Shown piece by piece: positions 9,208 to 20,017 of a DNA stretch of 64,000 nt. Made by a program: the position numbers and the translations under genes. The stretch lies in the NCBI RefSeq assembly GCF_002934545.1, contig NZ_PTJA01000004.1, forward strand, positions 434,001 through 498,000, written 5' to 3'. A model generated the notes under the pieces. The model saw only the letters and a list, made by a program, of their open reading frames with translations, was not told the origin of the DNA and did no database searches. This DNA comes from Lacrimispora xylanisolvens. Its GTDB lineage: Bacteria; Bacillota; Clostridia; Lachnospirales; Lachnospiraceae. Positions within the stretch are counted from its first letter, which is position 1; each line of letters begins with the position of its first letter.

Positions 9208-10527
9208 TTAACATTTTAAAAATATGATTTCATCTGTCAGCATTTTCCATAAAGTTCCCTTTATCATCCTGCCTTTTATTCCTTCTTCAAAAGGGACTGC
9301 TGCTTTGATATATTCCTTTGTATGGCCAATCAGATAACGCTTTCCATCCACCTCATATTCCTCTTCCATCAGCACTTCGGTCTGACTTCCCAAATGAGAT
9401 TTACGGTAAGAAAGTGACATCTCCCGTTCCAGAGACAGAAGCTCACCGCTTCGTTTTGTTTTTACAGATTCCGGGATCTGATCCGGCATATCTGCCGCTC
9501 TGGTTCCGTTTCTGACCGAATATTTAAACACATGCATTTCGTAAAACTGGAGTTTTTTTAAATATTCCCTGGTGGTTTCAAATTCAGCGTCGGTTTCCCC
9601 AGGAAACCCTACTATGATATCGGTTGTTATGGCAGGATTCTTAAATGCACTGCGAAGAAGCTCACAGCCTGTTAAGTATTCTTTGGTGTTATATCTCCGG
9701 TTCATACGCTTTAACGTGGCATCACAGCCGCTTTGCAAAGACAGGTGGAAATGAGGACATATCTTTTCCATACTCGCAAGAGCTGTGGTAAATTCTTCGG
9801 TTATAATCCGTGGTTCCAGGGAACCCAGACGGATTCGTTTGATTTCCGGTATTTCATGTACTTTTATAATTAATTCCAACAGACCGATTCTCTCCTCTGC
9901 CGGAAAATCCATTCCGTAAGAGCTTAAATGAATTCCCGTTAAAACTGCTTCCTCATATCCCAGAGCCGCCAGCCGTGTGATCTCTTCCACCACTTCCTGG
10001 GGCTTTCTGCTTCTGACCCGTCCTCTGGTGTAAGGGATGATGCAGTAACTGCAGAACTGATTGCAACCGTCCTGTACCTTTACAAATGCTCTGGTGTGAT
10101 CTCCGATTCTGCTGATGGAAAGGTTCTCATATTCAGCGGTATGGCTGATGTCAATCACTGTTTCTTCCTGAGTCACTTTGTTCTGTGTAAAGTAATCCTC
10201 CAGAATGGAAACCAGCTCTGTCTTCTTGTTATTTCCTATCACCAGATCCACTGCTTCGTCTTTTTTCAGTTCCTCGCCTGCCGCCTGGACATAACATCCA
10301 GCTGCAATCACGACTGCACCGGGATTCATTTTCTTGGCGCGGTGAAGCATCTGTCTGGATTTACGGTCAGCAATGTTGGTTACTGAACAGGTGTTGATAA
10401 TATAAACATCTGCTCCCTCTGCAAATGGTACAATCTCATAGCCTGCGTTTTCCAAAAGCTGCTGCATTGCTTCTGTTTCATATGAATTTACCTTGCACCC
10501 AAGGTTATGCAGGGCTGCCTTTCTCAT
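9208..10527 (-). CDS. mtaB: tRNA t6A37 methylthiotransferase MtaB
   Basis: The protein has 439 aa. Order of domains: UPF0004 N-terminal domain (LGCKVNSYETEAM, CSVTN), radical SAM core with CNQFCSYCIIPYTRGRVRSR near residue 155 (CxxxCxxC), then a TRAM domain at about 375-435. MtaB (YqeV) adds the 2-methylthio group to N6-threonylcarbamoyladenosine 37 of tRNA-Lys and other ANN-decoding tRNAs. LGCKVNSYE with K-V separates it from MiaB and RimO. In Bacillus it lies near dnaJ-prmA-rsmE, in keeping with the location here. Confidence 0.95.
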   Translation of the reverse strand: MRKAALHNLGCKVNSYETEAMQQLLENAGYEIVPFAEGADVYIINTCSVTNIADRKSRQMLHRAKKMNPGAVVIAAGCYVQAAGEELKKDEAVDLVIGNNKKTELVSILEDYFTQNKVTQEETVIDISHTAEYENLSISRIGDHTRAFVKVQDGCNQFCSYCIIPYTRGRVRSRKPQEVVEEITRLAALGYEEAVLTGIHLSSYGMDFPAEERIGLLELIIKVHEIPEIKRIRLGSLEPRIITEEFTTALASMEKICPHFHLSLQSGCDATLKRMNRRYNTKEYLTGCELLRSAFKNPAITTDIIVGFPGETDAEFETTREYLKKLQFYEMHVFKYSVRNGTRAADMPDQIPESVKTKRSGELLSLEREMSLSYRKSHLGSQTEVLMEEEYEVDGKRYLIGHTKEYIKAAVPFEEGIKGRMIKGTLWKMLTDEIIFLKC

Positions 10528-10586
10528 TTTATTTTCTCCTATCTAAATATTGCTTAAATTTTCAGTATTTTCATGTAAAATTACCA

Positions 10587-10615
10587 TTGACTTTTATACA
10601 ATAAATCAGTAGTAT
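10587..10615 (+). promoter_or_regulatory. Sigma-A-type promoter for the HPr-like gene
   Basis: TTGACT at 10587-10592 and TAGTAT at 10610-10615 are separated by 17 bp. They lie about 60 nt before the HPr-like start codon, in the gap between divergent mtaB and this gene. Confidence 0.6.
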
Positions 10616-10676
10616 TGAAGTGAAAAAGGGGCGGTTCCCTGATTAATAAAAGAGCTCACGCAAGGAGGTTTTTCAC

Positions 10677-10910
10677 ATGAAAACAGTTCGTATATCTTTA
10701 AATTCCATCGACAAAGTAAAATCTTTCGTAAATGACCTGACAAAATTTGATACAGACTTTGATCTTGTTTCCGGCAGATATGTGATCGATGCAAAATCCA
10801 TTATGGGTATTTTCAGCCTGGATTTATCCAAGCCGATTGATTTAAATATTCATTCCGAAAGCGCTGTCGATGAAATCTTAAACATTTTATCTCCATATAT
10901 TGTAGATTAA
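10677..10910 (+). CDS. HPr-like protein without the phosphorylatable histidine
   Basis: A 77-aa protein with a strong AAGGAGG site 9-10 nt before the ATG. It aligns by eye to HPr (PTS phosphocarrier): strand-helix-strand start, then AKSIMGIFSLDL, which is the Ser46 region of HPr. The His15 segment (usually GLHARPA) is replaced by NSIDKVKSF, so it cannot accept phosphate from EI at that site. The Ser46-like serine is kept. A regulatory or structural role, rather than sugar transport, is the likely inference. It is monocistronic between its own promoter and a hairpin terminator. Confidence 0.85.
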   Translation: MKTVRISLNSIDKVKSFVNDLTKFDTDFDLVSGRYVIDAKSIMGIFSLDLSKPIDLNIHSESAVDEILNILSPYIVD

Positions 10911-10930
10911 CTTGTTAAGAGTTATTTGAG

Positions 10931-10976
10931 AAATGGGATCCGTCCTTTTAATAAGGAGCCGGACCCCATTTTTTCT
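10931..10976 (+). terminator. Intrinsic terminator between the HPr-like gene and thiI (bidirectional)
   Basis: AAATGGG-A-TCCG pairs with CGGA-C-CCCATTT around a loop, followed by TTTTTCTTT. It ends one base before the thiI stop codon, so it can serve both convergent transcripts. Confidence 0.85.
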
Positions 10977-12155
10977 TTAACACCAGACTTTTTCTACGGT
11001 ACGAATGGCCGTCTCAACCAGCTCATCAATCTTTTCTTCCAGTTTTTCTTCTGAACGCTCAATCATTTTAATGCTTGGCTTGGTAACGGGGTGCTTTGCA
11101 ACAAAGATGGTGCAGCAGTCCTCGAAAGGAAGTACAGAAGTTTCATAAGTTCCGATCTTTTCTGATACGTCAACAATCTCCTGCTTATCAAAACCGATTA
11201 CCGGACGAAATACCGGAATTGTACAGGCTGCATCTGTAGCTGCCAGTGACTGCATGGTCTGTGAGGCAACCTGTCCGATACTTTCTCCTGTGATTAATGC
11301 CTGTGCTCCTGCTTCTCCTGCCAGATGCTCAGCAATCCGCATCATATAACGTCTCATGATGATTGTAAGTTCCTCATGAGGACATTTGTCATAAATATAT
11401 AGCTGAATGTCAGTAAAATTCACGATATGAAGGTGAACTGGTCCGGAATATCTGGATACCAGTTTTGCAAGGTCAATAACCTTTTCCTTTGCCCGTTCGC
11501 TGGTATAGGGCGGAGCATGGAAATAGACTGCATCAATTTTAACTCCCCGCTTTGCAATCATATAACCGGCTACCGGACTGTCAATTCCACCGGATAATAA
11601 AAGCATGGCTTTTCCGTTGGTTCCTACCGGCATTCCGCCTGGCCCCGGAATAATTTTGGAATATATATTAATTTTATTTCTGACTTCTACATAAAGCATA
11701 ACATCCGGCTTATGAACATCTACCTTTGTGTCAGGAAATGTATGAAGAATTACTTCTCCCAGATCCCGGTTAATCTGTTCTGAGTTAACCGGATACCGTT
11801 TGTTTCCTCTTCTTGCATACACTTTAAATGTAAAATGCTTATCGTCGTAGTACTGATCCACATAAGTTAAAACCTGTTGTTTTAAATCCTCATAACCATT
11901 GTCCTCCACCTGAACCATAGGGCAGATGGCTGCGATTCCGAATATGCGGCTTAATGATTCCACAACTTCATCAAAGTCGAATTCGGACTGGGCAGTGGCA
12001 TAGATACGTCCTGATTCCTTGGAAACGATAAAATCTCCATCCAGCCTTTTTAATGCATGGCGGATGTGTGCCACAAGAGCATCCTCAAATAAGAAACGGT
12101 TTTTTCCTTTCACACCGATTTCTGCGTATTTAATTAAAAATGATTGATATTGCAT
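10977..12155 (-). CDS. thiI: tRNA 4-thiouridine(8) synthase ThiI, without rhodanese domain
   Basis: The protein has 392 aa: ferredoxin-like plus THUMP domain (about 1-165), then the PP-loop AANH domain with MLLLSGGIDSPVAGYM near residue 183 and PFEDCCTIFVAKHP near 345. E. coli ThiI has an extra C-terminal rhodanese domain; this one ends after the AANH domain, as in Bacillus, where a dedicated cysteine desulfurase delivers sulfur. That partner is encoded 27 nt upstream. It makes s4U8 in tRNA and may supply sulfur for thiamine thiazole. Confidence 0.95.
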   Translation of the reverse strand: MQYQSFLIKYAEIGVKGKNRFLFEDALVAHIRHALKRLDGDFIVSKESGRIYATAQSEFDFDEVVESLSRIFGIAAICPMVQVEDNGYEDLKQQVLTYVDQYYDDKHFTFKVYARRGNKRYPVNSEQINRDLGEVILHTFPDTKVDVHKPDVMLYVEVRNKINIYSKIIPGPGGMPVGTNGKAMLLLSGGIDSPVAGYMIAKRGVKIDAVYFHAPPYTSERAKEKVIDLAKLVSRYSGPVHLHIVNFTDIQLYIYDKCPHEELTIIMRRYMMRIAEHLAGEAGAQALITGESIGQVASQTMQSLAATDAACTIPVFRPVIGFDKQEIVDVSEKIGTYETSVLPFEDCCTIFVAKHPVTKPSIKMIERSEEKLEEKIDELVETAIRTVEKVWC

Positions 12156-12182
12156 CTGTTGTCCTTTCTTTTAAAAACCCAT

Positions 12183-13337
12183 TTAACCTCTCTGGTACCG
12201 CCTGAGTACAGGCAGCAGTTCCTTTAAGGTTTGTATGCAGTAGTCCACTTCTTCCCTTGTATTAAAAACTCCGAAACTAAATCTTAAGGTGGAATCCAAA
12301 AGTTCCGGTTTTATACCAATTCCTTTTAAGGTTCCGCTGACAGCCGGATGATTGGAGGAACAGGCAGAACCTGAAGATACATAGATCTCTTTCTCCTCCA
12401 GTGCATGAAGGAGTACTTCACTGCGGATTCCGGAAAAGCTGGCACTGACAATTTGTGGTGCCGACAATTCTCCTTTTAAGCTGTTTATGGTTACCCCATC
12501 TATTTCTGACAGCCTGTCAATCAAATAATCCTTAATTTCTGTAATTGCACGGATTTTCTCTCTGTGATTGGTATACATAAAGTTTGCGGCAGCAGACAAA
12601 CCTGCAACACCCGGAACATTTTCCGTACCGGAGCGCATACCTCTTTGCTGGCCTCCGCCATAAATCATAGGTCTTATTTTAACCCGTTTATCAATGTAAA
12701 GAAAACCGATCCCTTTCGGGCCATGTATTTTATGGGCGCTCACTGAGAGCAGATCAATTCCCTGGCTCTTCGGCCGGATCAAAAGCTTCCCATACGCCTG
12801 TATGGCATCTACATGGAATAAGATGTCTGGATTTTTCTTTTTTATAATTTTAGAAATGGCTTCCACTGGTTCAATGGCGCCGATTTCATTGTTTACATAC
12901 ATGATGGAAACCAGAATCGTCTCAGGACAGATTGCTTCCTCCAATTCTTCCAGGTTAATATGGCCCTGCCTGTCAACGGAAAGATAAGTCACCCGAAATC
13001 CCTGTTCTTCCAGATAGGCAAGAGGATTATAGACGGAAGCATGTTCAATTCCAGTACTGATAATATGGTTTCCCGCCCGTTTATTGGCCATGGCAGTCTC
13101 GATAATAGCCATGTTGTTGGACTCGGAACCGCCGGATGTAAATACAATTTCCTTTGCAGCCACCTTTAAAGTTCCTGCAATGGTTTCGGCGGCTTCTTTG
13201 ATATACCGTTCCGCATCCAATCCTTTTTTATGCCTGGCTGATGGATTTCCATAATCCTCCATCATTGTTTTTATTACAATTTCTTTCACCGGCTCCAGAA
13301 CTTTGGTACTTGCCGAATTATCAAAATATGCTTCCAT
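12183..13337 (-). CDS. Cysteine desulfurase (NifS/NifZ type) paired with thiI
   Basis: The protein has 384 aa. It is a class V PLP enzyme: FDNSASTKVLEPV at the N-terminus, the PLP lysine in SVSAHKIHGPKGIGF near residue 203, and the persulfide cysteine in VSSGSACSSNHP near 325. It converts cysteine to alanine and passes persulfide sulfur on. Its immediate linkage to a rhodanese-less ThiI points to tRNA thiolation rather than general Fe-S assembly, as for Bacillus NifZ. Upstream it follows rsmE by 13 nt. Confidence 0.94.
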   Translation of the reverse strand: MEAYFDNSASTKVLEPVKEIVIKTMMEDYGNPSARHKKGLDAERYIKEAAETIAGTLKVAAKEIVFTSGGSESNNMAIIETAMANKRAGNHIISTGIEHASVYNPLAYLEEQGFRVTYLSVDRQGHINLEELEEAICPETILVSIMYVNNEIGAIEPVEAISKIIKKKNPDILFHVDAIQAYGKLLIRPKSQGIDLLSVSAHKIHGPKGIGFLYIDKRVKIRPMIYGGGQQRGMRSGTENVPGVAGLSAAANFMYTNHREKIRAITEIKDYLIDRLSEIDGVTINSLKGELSAPQIVSASFSGIRSEVLLHALEEKEIYVSSGSACSSNHPAVSGTLKGIGIKPELLDSTLRFSFGVFNTREEVDYCIQTLKELLPVLRRYQRG

Positions 13338-13350
13338 TTATGTCATCTCC

Positions 13351-14091
13351 CTAAACACTTTCCAACTGAAAACCAAGTACAGAAAGAACAAAAAGTCCTG
13401 CTGTTTCCGTGCGTAAAATTCGTTTTCCCAGTGTAATTGTATGTGCGCCGTAGGATTCTCCAAGTTCCACTTCCCCGTCTTCAAAGCCGCCTTCCGGTCC
13501 GATGAAAATCCCAACTTTCATCCCCGGGTTTATGCGGGAAACAATCTCCCTTGTGTGCACCATTCCTTCGGCATGTTCAAAAGGAAGCAAAAGAATGTCA
13601 AATTCCTTTGCAAATTCAAACGCTTCCCGTAGAGTCTTTACACCGGTTACTTCCGGAATCAAAAGCCGTTTGGACTGCTTGGCCGCACTTTCAGAAACAG
13701 CCGTCCAGCGTTTGATTTTTGACTCCTCTTTCTTCTTATCAAGCTTCACCACAGCGCGCTTCGTTTCAACCGGAATAATCTTAAAGACTCCCAGTTCCAC
13801 TGCCTTTTGTATGATCAGTTCCATCTTGTCGCTTTTGGGAAGTCCCTGAAATAAATATATCTCCACAGGCAGCTCTGTGCCGCCTTCCCGGATCTCTATT
13901 ATCTTTGCTATAACCTCATCAGAAGAAATGGACAGAATTTCACACAAATAATCCTTATCCACTCCATTGCTAAGCAAAACTTCTTCCCTAGGTCCCATGC
14001 GAAGAACATTTTTTATATGATTCACATCCGTTCCGGCAATCCGGACCGTGGTCTCCCCGATCTGATCCTGCTGCACAAAAAAATGATACAT
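13351..14091 (-). CDS. rsmE: 16S rRNA (uracil1498-N3)-methyltransferase RsmE
   Basis: I use the ATG at 14091 (246 aa) because MYHFFVQQDQ is the normal RsmE start and AGGAGA lies 7-8 nt before it; the longer frame overlaps the prmA end by 31 nt. SPOUT-class methyltransferase: N-terminal PUA-like domain (HIKNVLRMGPREEV), then GIFIGPEGGFEDGEV near residue 195 and LGKRILRTETA, the knotted SAM site. It methylates U1498 in the small subunit. prmA-rsmE order is conserved in Firmicutes. Confidence 0.95.
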   Translation of the reverse strand: MYHFFVQQDQIGETTVRIAGTDVNHIKNVLRMGPREEVLLSNGVDKDYLCEILSISSDEVIAKIIEIREGGTELPVEIYLFQGLPKSDKMELIIQKAVELGVFKIIPVETKRAVVKLDKKKEESKIKRWTAVSESAAKQSKRLLIPEVTGVKTLREAFEFAKEFDILLLPFEHAEGMVHTREIVSRINPGMKVGIFIGPEGGFEDGEVELGESYGAHTITLGKRILRTETAGLFVLSVLGFQLESV

Positions 14092-14102
14092 ATACCGTTC
14101 TC

Positions 14103-15065
14103 CTATTTCTTTCTGACTGTTACAGAAACCCACTCTCCCTGATAGGTAATCTCCACCAGTTCAAAGGCATCGTTGGCAGCAAATGCCTGCTTTACAGCTT
14201 CTTCCTTCATATTGATGATACCGGAAGTAATAAAGACAGTTCCTTTCTTCATATGAACCGGAATTTCCTTCTGTAAGGGAATAATGACATCAGCCAGAAT
14301 GTTGGCGACTACCACATCATATTTTTCAAAGCCTGCGGCTTCTTTTACATCTTTATCATCAATTATATTGCCTTTTAAAACTTTAAATTTCTCCGGATCG
14401 ATATGATTGGATTCCATATTTTCCATAACGGCAGTAATGGCATTTTCATCTAAGTCTGTTCCGAATACTTCACCTGCCCCAAGCTTAAGTGCTGTAATTC
14501 CCAGAATCCCGCTGCCGGTACCCACATCAAGAACAAGGTCACCCGGTTTTACATATTTTTTTAACTGACGGATGCAAAGCTGTGTGGTCTCATGCTGTCC
14601 TGTACCAAAAGCAGTACCTGGATCAATTTCGATCAATAGTTTTTCTTTATGCTCTTCGGGGATCTCCTCCCAGGTAGGTTTAATTAAAATATCGTCAACA
14701 GTAAATGGTTTAAAATACTGTTTCCAGTTGTTAATCCAGTCTTTGTCCTCAGTCTCGCTGGTTTCAATGGTACGGGCTCCCAGGTCCGTAAACATGGAAA
14801 GCTCATCCAGTCCCTCTTCCACCTTTATTAACATCTCTTCTATATTGATATCAGAGTCCGGATCTAAGTAAAAGCTGACCCTCGCCACGCCCTCATCAGG
14901 GGGCAGTTCCGGAAGAATGTCAATGAACATCCCTTTCGTTTCCGCTTCTGTAAGAGGAATGTTGTCTTCGATTTCAATTCCTTCAATTCCAATTTCATCA
15001 AACATGCTGCTGACTAAATCAACAGCCTCCGTTGTTGTCGTAAGAGTAAATTTTTTCCATTTCAT
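14103..15065 (-). CDS. prmA: Ribosomal protein L11 methyltransferase
   Basis: The protein has 320 aa: an N-terminal substrate-recognition domain (1-120) and a class I methyltransferase domain with LVLDVGTGSGILGITALKLGA near residue 180, then DLDENAI and VVANILADVI. It trimethylates L11. The start codon is 9 nt downstream of the TauE/SafE stop, and it leads into rsmE, the cysteine desulfurase and thiI. In many Firmicutes prmA follows dnaJ directly; here two extra genes intervene. Confidence 0.96.
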   Translation of the reverse strand: MKWKKFTLTTTTEAVDLVSSMFDEIGIEGIEIEDNIPLTEAETKGMFIDILPELPPDEGVARVSFYLDPDSDINIEEMLIKVEEGLDELSMFTDLGARTIETSETEDKDWINNWKQYFKPFTVDDILIKPTWEEIPEEHKEKLLIEIDPGTAFGTGQHETTQLCIRQLKKYVKPGDLVLDVGTGSGILGITALKLGAGEVFGTDLDENAITAVMENMESNHIDPEKFKVLKGNIIDDKDVKEAAGFEKYDVVVANILADVIIPLQKEIPVHMKKGTVFITSGIINMKEEAVKQAFAANDAFELVEITYQGEWVSVTVRKK

Positions 15066-15074
15066 AACAATTCC

Positions 15075-15821
15075 CTATCCTTTTATAATTTTCACAAAGA
15101 GACACAATAAAACCACAAGTACAACAGGGCGTACAATCTTCAGCCCGTTTTTCACCACAAGTCCGGAACCGATGTAATGTCCTGCAATACAGAATACACC
15201 AGCTGCAAGACCAAGTGGAATTAAAACTTTACCATTTATTAAAAATGTTGTCAGAGCCGCAATGTTGGAAGATAAATTAATCACCTTGGTGGTTCCGGAA
15301 GCACTTCTGATATCCATTCCTGCAAGACCGGTCAGTACAAGAAGCAAAAACGTTCCCGTTCCAGGCCCGTAAAAGCCGTCATAGCAGCCAATCACAAGGG
15401 CAGCCCCCATGGTGATCAGAATCATTTTTCTCTCAGATACTTCCTTATTTTCTTCCTGCTCTCCAAAATCTTTATTTTTTAAAACATAAAACGCAACAAC
15501 CGGCAGTGCCACCAGCATCATGGTTTTTAACACCGTCTCACTTGCGAGCATGGATAAATGGGCTCCAATGACAGAACCTCCTATTGCCAGAAGTGCTGCG
15601 CACAAAGACAACTTCACTTTAATATAACCATTTTTTGCAAACCGTGCCGTAGAGACCACAGTCCCCATGGCAGATCCCATCTTATTGGTACCGATTGCAA
15701 GATGAGGCGGTATTCCCGCAGCAAGAAAAGCAGGCAGTGAAATAAGTCCTCCTCCGCCGGCAATGGAATCTATCAGTCCAGCCAGAAATACAAGAGGACA
15801 CACAATTAAGTATTGATTCAT
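15075..15821 (-). CDS. TauE/SafE family sulfite exporter-like permease
   Basis: I start at the ATG at 15821 (248 aa; AAAGGAAA site just before it); the longer frame adds 32 non-conserved residues. About eight hydrophobic segments are visible. The family signature is present as LIDSIAGGGGLISLPAFL, repeated in degenerate form as CYDGFYGPGTGTFLLL. Members export sulfite, sulfoacetate or related sulfur and carbon acids, and the substrate here is unknown. The neighbouring ThiI/desulfurase genes handle sulfur, but linkage may be chance. Confidence 0.88.
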   Translation of the reverse strand: MNQYLIVCPLVFLAGLIDSIAGGGGLISLPAFLAAGIPPHLAIGTNKMGSAMGTVVSTARFAKNGYIKVKLSLCAALLAIGGSVIGAHLSMLASETVLKTMMLVALPVVAFYVLKNKDFGEQEENKEVSERKMILITMGAALVIGCYDGFYGPGTGTFLLLVLTGLAGMDIRSASGTTKVINLSSNIAALTTFLINGKVLIPLGLAAGVFCIAGHYIGSGLVVKNGLKIVRPVVLVVLLCLFVKIIKG

Positions 15822-16193
15822 CTTCTGTTTCCTTTCTTTTGTCGAATCCTTTTCGAATAAAAATCCTTCACAAGGAAAACCACATGATATCATAACATAC
15901 AATGATATGGGTTGCAAGCGCAGAAAATCAGGCTTTCTCCGGTTTATTCCGGAAAAAATATATTTTTTTTAATTTTTTTTAAAAAGAATGCAATAAAATT
16001 TCCACTTGGTGCATTAACTAATTGAACGGATGAAAAAGACTTTTGTTCCGTAGCAGATATAAGGGCAAAAAAACATATCAAGTAAACGAAATTCCTTGAT
16101 GCATTACACCCCATCACACCCGCCTGAGTATCTGTGACCGGAACAGAATCTTTTTTACAAAATTACAATCTAAAGGCAATTAGAATTTGTAAT
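15822..16193. other. Gene-free spacer, A+T-rich
   Basis: About 370 nt between the TauE-like gene and the terminator of the cell-wall-binding gene. It holds two T8 runs near 15961-15980 and a short CCGG-loop-CCGG inverted repeat just before them. I find no open frame with a ribosome site and no RNA gene. It presumably carries the promoter of the TauE-prmA-rsmE-desulfurase-thiI transcript, but no convincing -35/-10 pair was pinned down. Confidence 0.5.
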
Positions 16194-16255
16194 GAAAAAC
16201 AGGAGAAATTTGGAACGGCTGATTATTCAGTCATCTCAAATATCTCCTGTTTTTC
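16194..16255 (-). terminator. Strong hairpin terminator 3' of the cell-wall-binding gene
   Basis: A perfect 13-bp stem (GAAAAACAGGAGA at 16194-16206 with its complement at 16243-16255) is extended inward by ATTTG/CAAAT and CTGA/TCAG pairs. It sits 18 nt after the stop of the gene ending at 16274 and separates the dnaJ side from the TauE-prmA side. Confidence 0.8.
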
Positions 16256-16273
16256 GTTTATGCAAAAAAGGTT

Positions 16274-16834
16274 TTACGGAACCCATGCTCCGTCAGCCCC
16301 CACCTTATAACCATCCGGCGTGACTGTATTCAAAAGAAGCCGGCCCTGTGTTCCGTCAGACATGGTGTTAAAATAATATGCCTTTTTGTCGATCAGCTGC
16401 CAGCCAGTTCTCATGGCACCAAGCATTCCATCATCAACGGGATTAAGATAATACTTTGCGCCATTCTGATCCGAATACCAGCCTGTGACCATGTGTCCCC
16501 CCTGATCAAAGCGGTACCATCTGCCGTTTATAAATTTCCAGCAGTTGGAAGGCCATGTGCCGTCACTGTACTGAAACCACCAGCCTGCAGGACTATAATA
16601 CCACCCTCTACCGGTACTGCGGTTTCCCGGACCGTCATCATCGTCATCCTCATCATCCCAGAAGTCAAAATAATCATCTGAATTACCTGGTCCGCCGATT
16701 TTGGTGCCGGAGCCATTCCAGCCCGGAAAATCCCTGGCAGTCTGGCTATTATCCGCCCATGCATTCATGGACAGCAGGATTATCATTCCTGACAATACTG
16801 CTGCCCATATTAATTTTTTTCTTACCCCTTTCAT
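16274..16834 (-). CDS. Secreted protein with cell-wall-binding (choline-binding-like) repeats
   Basis: 186 aa from the ATG at 16834 (GGGAGAAGG precedes it; an in-frame ATG at 16867 would add 11 residues). Signal peptide about 1-27 (VRKKLIWAAVLSGMIILLSM, cleavage after AWA). Then a Gly/Asp-rich linker with seven or more consecutive acidic residues, followed by aromatic-Gly repeats (GWYYSPAGWWFQYSDGTWP, WYRFDQGGHMVTGWY, KYYLNPVDDGML, TGWQLIDKKAYYF) of the CW_binding_1 type, which bind choline or wall polymers. There is no catalytic domain, so it is probably a surface adaptor. It lies 38 nt after the dnaJ stop. Confidence 0.85.
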   Translation of the reverse strand: MKGVRKKLIWAAVLSGMIILLSMNAWADNSQTARDFPGWNGSGTKIGGPGNSDDYFDFWDDEDDDDDGPGNRSTGRGWYYSPAGWWFQYSDGTWPSNCWKFINGRWYRFDQGGHMVTGWYSDQNGAKYYLNPVDDGMLGAMRTGWQLIDKKAYYFNTMSDGTQGRLLLNTVTPDGYKVGADGAWVP

Positions 16835-16872
16835 ACCTTCTCCCTTCTCCGTAACATGTACTTTCAAAGGCT

Positions 16873-18006
16873 TTATTTAAAAAGTCCCTTCTTTTTATGT
16901 TTATCACTGTCCGGGTTGCCGTTCATGGCTTCATCGAAACTCTTCAAAGCTTCTTTTTGCGCCTCAGTCAGACGTTCTGGTACGGAAACCACCAATGTAA
17001 CATAGTGATCGCCTCTGACAGCACGGTTACGTAAAGTAGGAACGCCTTTTCCTTTTAAGCGTACCTTGGTATCTGTCTGGGTTCCTGATTTAACTTCGTA
17101 CTCCACATCGCCGTCTACGGTTTTTATCAGTATGGTACCGCCAAGTGCTGCTTTTGCAAAGGAAATGGGTACGGTGGAGAAAATGCTGGTATCCTGGCGT
17201 TTAAATATGGGGTGATTGGAAACCACGGCTTCAACCAGAAGGTCTCCCCTCTCTCCGCCATTGGTACCTGGCTCACCGGCTCCAGCCAGTCTTACGGACT
17301 GTCCGTTGTCAATTCCGGCAGGAATGGTGACTTTGATCTTCTTTCTCTTTGTGATATATCCTGTACCATAACAGTCCGGACATTTTTCCTTAATTACCTT
17401 ACCGGTACCGCCGCAGTCCGGGCAGGTCTGTACGTTCTGGATCTGACCAAAGAAGGACTGCTGGGTGTACATAATCTTGCCTTTCCCGTTACACTTGGGA
17501 CAGGTTACCGGTGATGTACCCGCTTTTGCACCGCTTCCATGGCAGGAAGCACACTCTTCCTTAAAATTGATCTCGATCTCCCGTTCGCAGCCGAAAATCG
17601 CTTCTTCAAAGCTGATGCGGATGCTGGTTCTGATATTTGCTCCCTTTAACGGGCCGTTATACTGGGCGCTTCTTCTTCCGCCCCCAAAGATATCTCCAAA
17701 AATATCCCCGAAAATATCTCCCATATCGGAGCCGCTAAAATCAAAGCCGCCAAAACCGCCTGCTCCGCCGCTTCCATCAAATGCAGCTGAACCAAACTGG
17801 TCATACTGGCGTCTCTTATCCGGGTCGCTTAAAACGCTGTAAGCCTCCGAAGCCTGTTTGAATTTCTCTGCAGCAGCAGTATCTCCAGGGTTCGTGTCCG
17901 GATGGTATTTTTTAGCCAATGCGCGATAGGCCTTCTTAAGTGCTGCATCATCTGCATCTTTGGAAACGCCAAGGATTTCATAATAATCTTTTTTACTTTC
18001 TGCCAT
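16873..18006 (-). CDS. dnaJ: Molecular chaperone DnaJ (Hsp40)
   Basis: 377 aa from the ATG at 18006 ([13 protein letters not shown]; a longer frame adds six residues). J domain with HPD in KKYHPDTN, a Gly/Phe region (about 70-125) containing a DIFG triplet repeat, four zinc-finger repeats [24 protein letters not shown] and CPDCYGTG, and the C-terminal substrate domains. It stimulates DnaK ATPase and delivers substrates. It is the last chaperone gene of the hrcA-grpE-dnaK-dnaJ operon. Confidence 0.97.
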   Translation of the reverse strand: MAESKKDYYEILGVSKDADDAALKKAYRALAKKYHPDTNPGDTAAAEKFKQASEAYSVLSDPDKRRQYDQFGSAAFDGSGGAGGFGGFDFSGSDMGDIFGDIFGDIFGGGRRSAQYNGPLKGANIRTSIRISFEEAIFGCEREIEINFKEECASCHGSGAKAGTSPVTCPKCNGKGKIMYTQQSFFGQIQNVQTCPDCGGTGKVIKEKCPDCYGTGYITKRKKIKVTIPAGIDNGQSVRLAGAGEPGTNGGERGDLLVEAVVSNHPIFKRQDTSIFSTVPISFAKAALGGTILIKTVDGDVEYEVKSGTQTDTKVRLKGKGVPTLRNRAVRGDHYVTLVVSVPERLTEAQKEALKSFDEAMNGNPDSDKHKKKGLFK

Positions 18007-18105
18007 CTTAGGTCTACCTCTCATAATTGTAAGGAATTTATTCCTGCGGAAAAAGTGCTGTATTCCTACAACACTTTCCCCAAAGCCCTGTCAAACGACT
18101 TATTA

Positions 18106-19977
<1,872 letters not shown>

Positions 19978-20017
19978 CTATTTATTAAACAAAATTGTGA
20001 GAGTTTCTGATTTATAA

